Positions 26,760 to 34,065 of a stretch of 64,000 nt of DNA are shown here, piece after piece. Position 1 is the first letter of the stretch; every line of letters begins with the position of its first letter. The stretch lies in the NCBI RefSeq assembly GCF_001618175.1, contig NZ_LPXN01000105.1, positions 1 to 64,000 on the forward strand, written 5' to 3'. The notes beneath the pieces were generated by a model, which did no database searches, was not told the origin of the DNA, and saw only the letters and a program-made list of their open reading frames with translations. Made by a program: the position numbers and the translations under genes. The stretch comes from Oceanibaculum pacificum. Its GTDB lineage: Bacteria; Pseudomonadota; Alphaproteobacteria; Oceanibaculales; Oceanibaculaceae.

Positions 26760-28088
26760 ATGGATACGCAGGACATCACCCGGCCGAACGATCTCGAATC
26801 CTTCTGGATGCCGTTCACCGCGAACCGGCAATTCAAGAAGAACCCGCGCATGCTGGTCGAGGCCGAGGGCATGTATTACACCACGGCCGATAATCGCCGC
26901 ATCCTGGACGGCACGGCCGGCCTGTGGTGCGTGAATGCCGGTCATCGCCGCGAAAAGATCGTGAAGGCGATCCAGAAGCAGGCGGAGAAGCTGGATTACG
27001 CCCCATCCTTCCAGATGGGCCACCCGCTTTCCTTTGAGCTGGCGAGCCGGCTGACCACGCTGACGCCGGGCTATGACCGGGTGTTCTTCACCGGCGGCGG
27101 ATCGGAATCGGTCGATACCGCGCTGAAAATGGCCATCGCCTACCATAGGGTGCGCGGCGAGGGCACGCGGACCCGGCTGATCGGGCGCGAGCGCGGCTAT
27201 CACGGCGTCGGCTTCGGCGGCATCTCGGTCGGCGGCATCGTCTCCAACCGCAAATTCTTCGGCAGCCTGCTGCCCGGCGTCGATCACCTGCCGCATACCC
27301 ATAATCCGGAGAAGCAGGCCTTCACCCGCGGCATCCCGGAATGGGGCGGGCACCTGGCCGACGATCTGGAGCGCATCGTCACGCTGCATGACGCCTCCAA
27401 CATCGCCGCCGTCATCGTGGAGCCGGTCGCCGGCTCGACCGGCGTGCTGATCCCGCCGCAGGGCTACCTGCAGAAGTTGCGCTCAATCTGCGACAAGCAC
27501 GGCATCCTGCTGATCTTCGACGAGGTCATCACCGGGTTCGGCCGCCTGGGCGCCAGCTTCGCCACCGAATATTTCGGCGTGAAGCCGGATTTGATCACCA
27601 CCGCCAAGGGCCTGACCAACGGTTGCGTGCCGATGGGCGCCGTGTTCGCCCGCGAGGGCATCTATGACACCTTCATGAACAACGCTCCGGAAGGCACCAT
27701 CGAGTTGTTCCACGGCTACACCTATTCCGGCCATCCGCTGGCCGCCGCCGCCGGTTTGGCGACGCTGGACGTCTACAAGGAAGAAGGCTTGTTCGAGCGC
27801 GCCGCCGAGCTGGCGCCCTATTGGGAGGATGCCGTGCATTCGCTGAAGGGCGTGGGCCCGGTCATCGACCTGCGCAATCTCGGCATCATCGCCGGCATCG
27901 AGCTGGAAGGCATTCCCGGCAAGCCGACCGCGCGCGCCATGGAGGCCTTCACCAAAGCCTACGATAAGGGGCTGCTGATCCGCACCACCGGCGACATCAT
28001 CGCGCTGTCGCCGCCGCTGATCCTGGAGAAGAGCCATATCGACGATATGTTCGGCATGCTGGGCGACGTATTGAAGACGCTACACTGA
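26760..28088 (+). CDS. Class III aminotransferase, beta-alanine:pyruvate type
   Basis: A 442-residue PLP enzyme of the omega-transaminase group. FWMPFTANRQFKKNPRML at the start, GLWCVNAGHRR, the GGGSESVDTALKMA phosphate site, IFDEVITGFGRLG and the PLP lysine in TTAKGLTNGCVPMG are all present. It resembles beta-alanine--pyruvate aminotransferases more than SpuC does, and is a distant paralogue of the enzyme at 20054. It may act on 4-aminobutyrate, beta-alanine or another product of polyamine breakdown. AAAGGGAG lies about 10 bases upstream of the ATG. A strong terminator follows at once, so it is monocistronic. Confidence 0.88.
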   Translation: MDTQDITRPNDLESFWMPFTANRQFKKNPRMLVEAEGMYYTTADNRRILDGTAGLWCVNAGHRREKIVKAIQKQAEKLDYAPSFQMGHPLSFELASRLTTLTPGYDRVFFTGGGSESVDTALKMAIAYHRVRGEGTRTRLIGRERGYHGVGFGGISVGGIVSNRKFFGSLLPGVDHLPHTHNPEKQAFTRGIPEWGGHLADDLERIVTLHDASNIAAVIVEPVAGSTGVLIPPQGYLQKLRSICDKHGILLIFDEVITGFGRLGASFATEYFGVKPDLITTAKGLTNGCVPMGAVFAREGIYDTFMNNAPEGTIELFHGYTYSGHPLAAAAGLATLDVYKEEGLFERAAELAPYWEDAVHSLKGVGPVIDLRNLGIIAGIELEGIPGKPTARAMEAFTKAYDKGLLIRTTGDIIALSPPLILEKSHIDDMFGMLGDVLKTLH

Positions 28089-28108
28089 TCCCAGACGGCT
28101 TGGTTGCT

Positions 28109-28139
28109 AAAAGGCGGCGGCATTTGCCCGCCGCCTTTT
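28109..28139 (+). terminator. Rho-independent terminator after the aminotransferase
   Basis: A perfect 12-base stem (AAAAGGCGGCGG / CCGCCGCCTTTT) with a 7-base loop, starting 20 bases after the stop codon. The symmetric A and T tails would let it work in both directions. Confidence 0.9.
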
Positions 28140-28225
28140 GCATTTGCGGTATTCGAAGGTGCTGCGTGGCAGTGGCAGGGAAATTGCTTTATGCTGATCA
28201 GTGAATTCCTTCCGGGAGTGAGGTT

Positions 28226-28492
28226 ATGAGACGCCTTTTGCTGATCGTCGGAACGCTGATGGCGCTGAGCGCGTGTACAGCGGCGCAAGAGCAGGCGCCG
28301 GTATGGCTGGGCGGCACGCCACGCGACGCCGAGGCCCAGATGGTGGAGGAAGTGCCGGTCTATTGCTATCACAGCCTGGCGCGACCGGAATGCTACAGCC
28401 ATCCGCTGCCGCCGAAGGAAACCAGCCGGCTGGTCAGCTATTTCGGCCCGCCGCCGCAATCCCTGGACGCCACCGGCCCGACCCGTCCCTGA
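28226..28492 (+). CDS. Small lipoprotein (88 aa)
   Basis: An 88-residue protein with a short lipoprotein signal peptide: MRRLLLIVGTLMALSAC, with the lipobox LSAC placing the lipidated cysteine at residue 17. The mature part has two further cysteines close together (VYCYHSLARPECYSH), which could form a disulfide, and a proline-rich end. I do not know a function. GGAGTGAGG lies just upstream of the ATG. A Sel1-repeat gene begins immediately downstream, and the two are probably one transcript. Confidence 0.75.
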   Translation: MRRLLLIVGTLMALSACTAAQEQAPVWLGGTPRDAEAQMVEEVPVYCYHSLARPECYSHPLPPKETSRLVSYFGPPPQSLDATGPTRP

Positions 28493-28578
28493 TCCCTCTA
28501 TCCGTTGGAATCATTAATCTGTTTTGCTTTCCCGCAGTCTCCGCACCGGTTGCCGCCGCCGTCCTGACAATCCTCCTG

Positions 28579-29211
28579 ATGTCCGGTTCCGGACAGGTGC
28601 GGGCGGAGAGTCCGGGCAGCTATGGCGCGGCCATGCGCTGGTATGAGGCCGAAGCCGCGGCCGGCAATGCGCGGGCGCAATATCTGCTGGGCCTGTCGCT
28701 GGAGCAGGGCGCGCGCGGACCGGTGGATCCGGCGGGTGCGGCACGCTGGTATGAGAAAGCGGCGGCCCAGGGGCTGGCGGATGCGCAGCTGAAGCTGGCC
28801 TTGGCGCTGCAGTTCGGGCGCGGCGTGGCGGCCGATCCGGCCCAGGCGCGCGCCTGGTATGAGAAGGCAGCCCGGCAAGGCTTGCCGGAGGCGGCGTACA
28901 ATCTTGCCTATCTGCAGGAAAGCGGCCTCGGCGGACCGGTCCAGCCGGCCAAGGCGATAAGCAATTACGAACAGGCGGCGCGGGGCGGCATCGGCCGCGC
29001 CTACATGGCGCTGGGCGGGGTGTACGCGCGCGGCCTGGAGAGCGTCGCGCAGGACCTGCCCGCCGCATATTCCTGGCTTATTCTGGCCGTCGATGCCGGG
29101 CAGCCGGGGGCGGAGACCCTGCTGGAAGCCGTTGGCGCGGAACTTACCGATGTCCAGCGCGCCGAAGCGCGTGCAGGTGCGAAGAAATGGCGCGACAAGC
29201 CGCTATCTTAG
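28579..29211 (+). CDS. Sel1-repeat (TPR-like) protein, start uncertain
   Basis: The frame carries five Sel1-like repeats of about 36 residues (AAMRWYEAEAAAGNARAQ, AARWYEKAAAQGLADAQ, ARAWYEKAARQGLPEAA, AISNYEQAARGG, AYSWLILAVDAG), a helical protein-interaction solenoid. From the first ATG (28579) the product is 210 residues and lacks a signal peptide. The same frame just upstream encodes a hydrophobic stretch ending in GSGQVRA that looks like a secretion signal, but there is no ATG, GTG or TTG to start it; ATT at 28513 or CTG at 28519 are the only candidates. It follows the lipoprotein gene and is probably periplasmic. Confidence 0.68.
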   Translation: MSGSGQVRAESPGSYGAAMRWYEAEAAAGNARAQYLLGLSLEQGARGPVDPAGAARWYEKAAAQGLADAQLKLALALQFGRGVAADPAQARAWYEKAARQGLPEAAYNLAYLQESGLGGPVQPAKAISNYEQAARGGIGRAYMALGGVYARGLESVAQDLPAAYSWLILAVDAGQPGAETLLEAVGAELTDVQRAEARAGAKKWRDKPLS

Positions 29212-29241
29212 CGACACATTAAATAGTATTTTCACTAAATG

Positions 29242-29589
29242 TTAATGAAAGTGTTGTGGAATGCTGTCTGCCTCCTCGACCACGAGGATGGCTCTTAGCA
29301 TTTGCACCCAAAAACGGTAGAGGTGAGTTTCATCGCGTTGCAACATGATCAAAGCCTGGTTGGCCGCAAAAGTGGCCGCCCGGCCGTGCATGGCTTCGCT
29401 TAGCTTTTCCGCACACTGCAGCACTTCCTCGCTGGGGAGCATGGCGGGGATGGTTTCAGCGGCGGGCGTCACCGGGCGTACCGCGGAGCCAGCCGAACCT
29501 GGCCGGGAAGTATGTTTGACGGATAAGGCGTCGCAACCGTGATGAATAGCGTGCGCACTTTTTGACAACCTTTGTATAGTATGGGTCAC
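29242..29589 (-). CDS. Hypothetical helical protein
   Basis: A frame of up to 115 codons beginning with GTG. I do not recognise it. The last 66 residues, from an internal ATG (MLPSEEVLQCAEKL, at 29442), are clearly helical and look coding (GRAATFAANQALIMLQRDETHLYRFWVQMLRAILVVEEAD shortened here: RDETHLYRFWVQML); the first 49 do not. It would diverge from the XRE regulator gene, with the promoter region between about 29443 and 29603. If it is not a gene, then 29212-29603 is an intergenic stretch. Confidence 0.45.
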   Translation of the reverse strand: MTHTIQRLSKSAHAIHHGCDALSVKHTSRPGSAGSAVRPVTPAAETIPAMLPSEEVLQCAEKLSEAMHGRAATFAANQALIMLQRDETHLYRFWVQMLRAILVVEEADSIPQHFH

Positions 29590-29603
29590 ACGAGTTTATT
29601 CTG

Positions 29604-30026
29604 ATGAACATTGGCCGAGACACGAAATCCCCCGTCATGCCCCGCAAACCCAGACGCACCAGCCAGGACTTGCTGATCGGTCGTCGCCTGCGCGACCGGC
29701 GGAAATTCCTGAAACAGAGCCTGCAGGAGCTTTCCGCCCAGGTTGGGGTCTCCTACCAGCAGATCCAGAAATATGAGAGCGGGCAGGACCGTATTCCCGC
29801 CAGCATCCTGTTCCTGCTGTCCAAGGCGCTGGACACCTCGCCCAACTATTTCTTCACCCGTACCCTGGAAGACGAAATCCGCGAGCTGTTCCCGGACATC
29901 ACCAAGGAAGCCCTGGCCGAGGCCATGGCCTTCCTCTACTGGTTTCAGCGCATCGAGGACGACACGTTGCAGGACCATATGCGCAAGATGATCATGCATA
30001 TGAGTGGCGACCCGGCCCCGAAATAG
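29604..30026 (+). CDS. XRE-family regulator (PraR/PhrR-like)
   Basis: 140 residues with a single Cro/C1-type helix-turn-helix in the first half: IGRRLRDRRKFLKQSLQELSA, GVSYQQIQKYESGQDRIPAS, then LLSKALDTSPNYFF. The QQIQKYE..RI.AS pattern is that of the alphaproteobacterial PraR/PhrR group. The second half (DEIRELFPDITKEALAEAMAFLYWFQRI) is helical and could mediate oligomerisation. An internal ATG (MPRKPRRT, codon 12) is the alternative start. It lies just downstream of, and facing, the luxI-P450 operon. In Rhizobium, PraR represses quorum-sensing genes, so the position is suggestive. Confidence 0.8.
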   Translation: MNIGRDTKSPVMPRKPRRTSQDLLIGRRLRDRRKFLKQSLQELSAQVGVSYQQIQKYESGQDRIPASILFLLSKALDTSPNYFFTRTLEDEIRELFPDITKEALAEAMAFLYWFQRIEDDTLQDHMRKMIMHMSGDPAPK

Positions 30027-30114
30027 GCGCCCGGCCCGGCAGGAGCGCCCAGCGGGACGTCCCGCAATGCATCTCGTGGGGTGGTGATATCCGGCGCGCA
30101 TGACCTCCACCTGA

Positions 30115-31557
30115 CTACCGGCGGCGCGGACGGGCGGCGAAGAAGATGCCGCCCTTGGGGCGCAGCGAGATCATCGGCTCGGTCTCGACTTCCTCGCTGG
30201 TATGCAGGGAAAGGTCGAAGCGCTGCAGCATCTGCGCCACCATGATCTGCGCCTCGAACATCGCGAAGTGATTGGCGATGCATTGGCGCGGTCCGGTGCC
30301 GAACGGGAAGTAGGCGTGTTTCGGCCGGTCGGCCCCAGCTTCCGGGGTGAAGCGGTAAGGGTCGAACTTTTCCGGATCCGGCCAGTATTCCGGATTGCGG
30401 TGCATGACATAGGGGCACAGCATGATGGTAGTACCCTTGGGGATGCGATAGCCGCGCACCTCGTCATCGTTCAGCGCCGCGCGGCTCATGGTCCAGAAGG
30501 GCGGGTAGAGGCGCATCGCCTCCTGCGCCACCATTTTCACGAAGGGCAGGTTCGACAGGTCCTCGTAAGTAGGCTGCCGGCCGCCCAGCACCCGGTCGAC
30601 CTCGTCGCGCGCGGTCGCCATATGCTCGGGATTACGGCACAGCATGTAGAGGCACCAGGCGATCGAGACCGCCGTGGTCTCGTGGCCGGCCAGCACCATG
30701 GTCAGGAAATCGTCGCGCAGCCGCGATAGCGACAAGGGCTCGCCGGTCACCGGGCAGGCGCTGTCCAACAGCATCTGCAGCATGTCCGGCCCGGCCGGGT
30801 CGTGACTGGAGCGGCCCTCCATGCGGTCCTTGATGACCTTGTAGAGCAGTCCGTCGAAATCGGCGATGGCCTGCAACCGCTCGGCGCGGGCGCGGGTCGG
30901 CAAGTCGTGCAACAGCTCGAACAGCGACCAGACGCGCTTCTCGCTCTGCACCATGATGGTGGTGATGATCTCGGTGAAGCGGTCCTTATCCTCGGCCAAG
31001 TCGCAATTCATCAGCGTGCGGGTCGCCACGTTCAATGCGGCGGCCATGACCTTAGGCACGAAATTGACCGGCTGGCCGTCGCGGGTTTCCGCCTCGATGG
31101 CGTCGCAGAGATTGTCGCCGCATTCCGCCATCACCTGGCAGTAATGGTCGAAGCGGTGCCGCCTGAAGGAGGGCTGCGCCAGCGTGCGCTTGGAGCGCCA
31201 GACCTCGTTCTCGGTGACCAGCATGCCGTCGCCGAACATCGCCTTCAGGCGGTAGTAGAAGTCGCTCTTGCGGTAATTGCCGGCATTGGTCTGCATCACA
31301 TGCTGGATGAATTCCGGATGGTTCACCAGATAGAGCGGCTTGCCGGCGATGTCGAAACCGACGATCTCGCCATGCTCGCGCGCCATCCGCACGAAGAAGC
31401 TGGGCGGATGGGGCTTCGAGGCGAACAGCACGCCGACGAAAGGCAGCAGCTTCGCCTTCGGCACGCGCTTGGCCTGGGCAAAGGCCCCGGCGCTGACGGC
31501 AATGCGCCGGGGCTGCTTGCGCGCCGGCGCTCCGGCGAAATCCAGCTCAGCGACCAT
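30115..31557 (-). CDS. Cytochrome P450 in the luxI operon
   Basis: 480 residues with all P450 landmarks: I-helix AGHETTAVSIAWCLYML for oxygen activation, K-helix EAMR (ExxR), and the heme loop FPFGTGPRQCIANHFA with the thiolate cysteine. The start LPFVGVLFASKPHPPSFF and overall style resemble fatty-acid-hydroxylating P450s. No fused reductase and no adjacent ferredoxin gene, so electrons come from partners elsewhere. Its ATG lies 11 bases inside the 76-residue ORF that follows luxI, so luxI, the small ORF and the P450 are one operon. Oxidation of the acyl chain of the quorum signal, or of a quorum-regulated product, is an inference. Confidence 0.9.
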   Translation of the reverse strand: MVAELDFAGAPARKQPRRIAVSAGAFAQAKRVPKAKLLPFVGVLFASKPHPPSFFVRMAREHGEIVGFDIAGKPLYLVNHPEFIQHVMQTNAGNYRKSDFYYRLKAMFGDGMLVTENEVWRSKRTLAQPSFRRHRFDHYCQVMAECGDNLCDAIEAETRDGQPVNFVPKVMAAALNVATRTLMNCDLAEDKDRFTEIITTIMVQSEKRVWSLFELLHDLPTRARAERLQAIADFDGLLYKVIKDRMEGRSSHDPAGPDMLQMLLDSACPVTGEPLSLSRLRDDFLTMVLAGHETTAVSIAWCLYMLCRNPEHMATARDEVDRVLGGRQPTYEDLSNLPFVKMVAQEAMRLYPPFWTMSRAALNDDEVRGYRIPKGTTIMLCPYVMHRNPEYWPDPEKFDPYRFTPEAGADRPKHAYFPFGTGPRQCIANHFAMFEAQIMVAQMLQRFDLSLHTSEEVETEPMISLRPKGGIFFAARPRRR

Positions 31558-31777
31558 CGCCGGTCATCGACAGCGAGTAGGGGGAGATGCTGTCGCTGCG
31601 CTCCTTGGCGTAGACGGCGGCGGCCTTCAGCAGGTCGCGCAGCACGGTCTCCTTGTTGGCGTCCGCTTCCTCGGCGAGGAACAGCAGACAGTTGGTAATG
31701 CCTTCGAGGCTGTTGGCCCCGGTCGCGGCGTCGCGGAAGGCGTTATTGTCGGTCATGCGCATGGTGGTTTCCTTCAT
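31547..31777 (-). CDS. Small protein between luxI and the P450 gene (76 aa)
   Basis: A 76-residue, mostly helical protein (MKETTMRMTDNNAF.., GITNCLLFLAEEADANKETV, LRDLLKAAAVYAKERSDS). I do not recognise the family. It starts 14 bases after the luxI stop and overlaps the P450 start by 11 bases, and each of its two N-terminal ATGs has a usable ribosome site (GAGGAA for the first, AAGGA for MRMTDNN). Small co-transcribed partners of luxI exist elsewhere (CinS in Rhizobium, TslA in Methylorubrum), so an anti-repressor or signal-synthesis role is possible, but no similarity to these is shown. Confidence 0.7.
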   Translation of the reverse strand: MKETTMRMTDNNAFRDAATGANSLEGITNCLLFLAEEADANKETVLRDLLKAAAVYAKERSDSISPYSLSMTGDGR

Positions 31778-31791
31778 GATATTCAGGTTCC

Positions 31792-32451
31792 TCAACCGGC
31801 GATGGCGGGACGTTCGCCCGTCATCATCCGGCCTGGCACAACCGGGCGACGGCGTTCCCAAAGGACCGTCATCCGTTCTGCGGCGTTGCGATTGTGCCAA
31901 TTCACAGTGAGAGAGCCGGCGACGCAGCTCTCGACCCCGATCTGCAGCGCGTCGCCGAAGCGGCGGCATTCGAAGCCGCCGATATGCAGCAACCGCTCGA
32001 ATTGCGTGTCGGTCACGCAGGTCAGCGCGCCGATCTCCAGATCGTCGCAAACCTCGAACAGGGTTTTCAGCAGGTGCGCGGTGATGCGCATCGTCTCGGC
32101 CCGGAACACCCGCCGCTTCATCCGGGGGATGACGGCGAGGCGGCTGATCTCCCACACATCCGGGCCGCGCAGCACCGGGTGCTCGCCCATCAGCGCGGGG
32201 AAATGCGTATCCAGCAGGTGCGGGCGTTCGGTCGGCAGCAGGCGAAAGCAGCCGACCAGGGTGCCGTCCTCCTCCACCGCGGCGACGTGGATCGCCGGGT
32301 CGCAGTCGAACCGGTCGATCTCGCGGCCATGATCGAGCGGCAGGTTCCAGCCCCGAATTTCATTGAAATAGCGGTTGCGGAACCGGAACAGCTCATCCAA
32401 CTGCCATTCGCTGAAGCGATCATGCGCCGGGCTGTGGATCTGGAGTCGCAC
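31792..32451 (-). CDS. luxI: Acyl-homoserine-lactone synthase (LuxI family)
   Basis: A 219-residue autoinducer synthase. The invariant residues of the family are in register: Arg25 and Phe29 (FRFRNRYFNEIRGW, with Trp35), Asp46 and Asp49 (EIDRFDCD), Arg70 (GCFRLLPT), Phe84, Glu101 and Arg104 (VWEISRLAV). It should join S-adenosylmethionine with an acyl donor to give an acyl- (or aryl-) homoserine lactone; the chain cannot be predicted. The luxR gene is directly upstream in the same orientation and a candidate lux box lies 57 bases before the ATG. Downstream genes are a small ORF and a P450. Confidence 0.93.
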   Translation of the reverse strand: MRLQIHSPAHDRFSEWQLDELFRFRNRYFNEIRGWNLPLDHGREIDRFDCDPAIHVAAVEEDGTLVGCFRLLPTERPHLLDTHFPALMGEHPVLRGPDVWEISRLAVIPRMKRRVFRAETMRITAHLLKTLFEVCDDLEIGALTCVTDTQFERLLHIGGFECRRFGDALQIGVESCVAGSLTVNWHNRNAAERMTVLWERRRPVVPGRMMTGERPAIAG

Positions 32452-32508
32452 GTGCCTTTTCCCCCGATAAGGATGGGGAAAGAGTGCCGATCCGGCCTCA
32501 GCCTACCT

Positions 32509-32528
32509 AGCTGCACAATTGTCTAGGT
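32509..32528 (-). promoter_or_regulatory. Candidate lux box upstream of luxI
   Basis: A 20-base imperfect palindrome, AGCTGCACAATTGTCTAGGT, fitting the classical NNCT-N12-AGNN lux-box rule with 14 of 20 positions symmetric and a perfect ACAATTGT core. It sits in the 120-base luxR-luxI gap, 57 bases before the luxI start, the expected place for LuxR activation. CTA-C and GTAG extend the symmetry slightly on both sides. No good sigma-70 -35 box is visible beside it, as is usual for LuxR-dependent promoters. Confidence 0.65.
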
Positions 32529-32571
32529 GTAGATTAAGGGATTGTTTTTATTGAAGGTTGGTTGCGCGACG

Positions 32572-33366
32572 TTAGACCATGCGATGGGTCTTGTTGCCGG
32601 TGATGCCGCCCGGCTCCAGCACCCCCAGATAGACCAGCTTGGCGATGGCGTGGGGGGTGGAAAAAACGTTCAGCTTGTTATGCGCATTATAGATATGGAA
32701 CTTCACCGTATGCATCGACACGGCGAGGATGTCGGCAATCTCGTCCTGGGTCTTGCCGGCGGCGACCCATTTCATCACCTCGATCTCGCGCCCGGTCAGT
32801 TTCAGCTCCTCCTGCACCAGGAATTCGGTGCCCAGCTTGCTGCGCAAGGTGAGGTGAAAATGGTTGGCGACCAGCGTGCAGTCCTGCAGCACGGTGGGGT
32901 CCAGCGACATGAAATCGCCCTCGCTGCCGGCGGAGACGAAGGTGATCAGGCCGTAATCGCCGCCCGCGCCATAGATCGGGATTGACAGCCCCTTATCGAC
33001 CCCGACATCGATGGAATCGCCGAGCAGCCGGCGCTGCGGGTCGCTGACCTCGCGCTTCAGATAGTCGCGGACATTCCAGGCGAAAGGCAGGCGGGTGGCG
33101 TTGCTGTCGGCGATGACCGGGTCGATGCGGGCCAGTTCGTTGGTCTGGTAATGCCGCACCCAGTCGCTGGGGTAATCGCACAGAATCAGCGGGATTTCCG
33201 CGAAGCTGCCGGGCCCCGGATGCTCGTTCGGCAGCAGCTTGGCGCCGACATAGAAGATGCGGCCGAAACCCATCAGATCGGCCATGCCCTGCAATTGGGC
33301 CTTGAATTCGCCGACTGTCTTCAGCGAATGCAGTTCGACAAGCTTCTGAGCAAGCGAGCTGTCCAT
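32572..33366 (-). CDS. luxR: LuxR-family autoinducer-responsive regulator
   Basis: A 264-residue two-domain regulator. Residues about 15-175 are the autoinducer-binding domain, with the signal-contacting residues placed as in TraR/LasR (SDWVRHYQTNELARIDPVI, containing the conserved Trp, Tyr, Asp and Pro; FAWNVRDY). Residues about 190-255 are the LuxR helix-turn-helix (LTGREIEVMKWVAAGKTQDE, VSMHTVKFHIYNAHNKLNV). It should bind the product of the adjacent luxI and act on the box at 32509. A possible -10 (TATAAT on the minus strand at 33465-33470) lies about 100 bases upstream of its ATG. Confidence 0.92.
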   Translation of the reverse strand: MDSSLAQKLVELHSLKTVGEFKAQLQGMADLMGFGRIFYVGAKLLPNEHPGPGSFAEIPLILCDYPSDWVRHYQTNELARIDPVIADSNATRLPFAWNVRDYLKREVSDPQRRLLGDSIDVGVDKGLSIPIYGAGGDYGLITFVSAGSEGDFMSLDPTVLQDCTLVANHFHLTLRSKLGTEFLVQEELKLTGREIEVMKWVAAGKTQDEIADILAVSMHTVKFHIYNAHNKLNVFSTPHAIAKLVYLGVLEPGGITGNKTHRMV

Positions 33367-33558
33367 ACGAAGTTTCCCCGGTTCCCGGTCAGCAGGGGCG
33401 CGCCTGGCAGGCGTCTATTCTACCCTTGTGGCCTGTCGCTTGGCTGCACGATGGAACGAACCTCATTATAAAGAGCATTCGATGAAATTCCTAACATGCA
33501 ACCGCATGGGTGTCATGGATAAGCAAAACCTAAGTTATGTCCTGAGCGGGCTTCTGCC

Positions 33559-34065
33559 ATGAGCCGTCCGGCCATCTTTCTCGACCGCGACGGCGTGATC
33601 AACGAGGATGTCGGCTATGCATGGCGACAGGCCGACATACGGTGGGTGAGGAACGCGCCCGAAGCCATCGCCTGGTTGAACCGGCGCGGCTATCTGGTGG
33701 TGGTGGTCACCAACCAGTCCGGCATCGCGCGCGGCTATTATAGCGAGCGCGATTTCGACGTGCTGACTGGCTGGATGCATGCCGCCCTGGGGCAATATGG
33801 CGCGCGGATCGACGCGGTCTATCATTGCCCGCACCACCCCACGGCGGGTCAGCCGCCCTACAATGTCGTCTGCAACTGCCGCAAGCCGAAGCCGGGGCTG
33901 CTGGTGAAGGCGATCGGCGATCTCGGCATCGATCCGGCGCGCAGCCTGATGATCGGCGACAAGCTGACCGACATGGAGGCCGCCGCCGCCGCCGGCGTGC
34001 CCGGCCTGCTGTTCCCGGGCGGCGACCTGCTGGAATTCGTGCGCGATGCGCTCGACAATGGATAA
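33559..34065 (+). CDS. gmhB: D-glycero-D-manno-heptose 1,7-bisphosphate 7-phosphatase
   Basis: A 168-residue HAD phosphatase of the histidinol-phosphatase/GmhB group. Motif I is FLDRDGVINED, motif II VVTNQSGIARG, motif III in CRKPKPG and motif IV MIGDKLTDMEAA. The structural zinc site is seen as YHCPHHP..CNCRKP (Cys-x-His ... Cys-x-Cys). It would dephosphorylate heptose bisphosphate for LPS core or related sugar nucleotides. No other heptose genes are nearby. It overlaps the next gene by 8 bases. Confidence 0.9.
   Translation: MSRPAIFLDRDGVINEDVGYAWRQADIRWVRNAPEAIAWLNRRGYLVVVVTNQSGIARGYYSERDFDVLTGWMHAALGQYGARIDAVYHCPHHPTAGQPPYNVVCNCRKPKPGLLVKAIGDLGIDPARSLMIGDKLTDMEAAAAAGVPGLLFPGGDLLEFVRDALDNG

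Noticed and set aside
29562-29580. TTGACA and TATAGT before the PraR-like gene
   Set aside because: The two hexamers are only 7 bases apart, too close to form one promoter, so I did not list it.
33465-33470. TATAAT on the minus strand before luxR as a firm promoter
   Set aside because: The hexamer is perfect, but no clear -35 lies 16-18 bases upstream. It is mentioned only under luxR as a possible -10.
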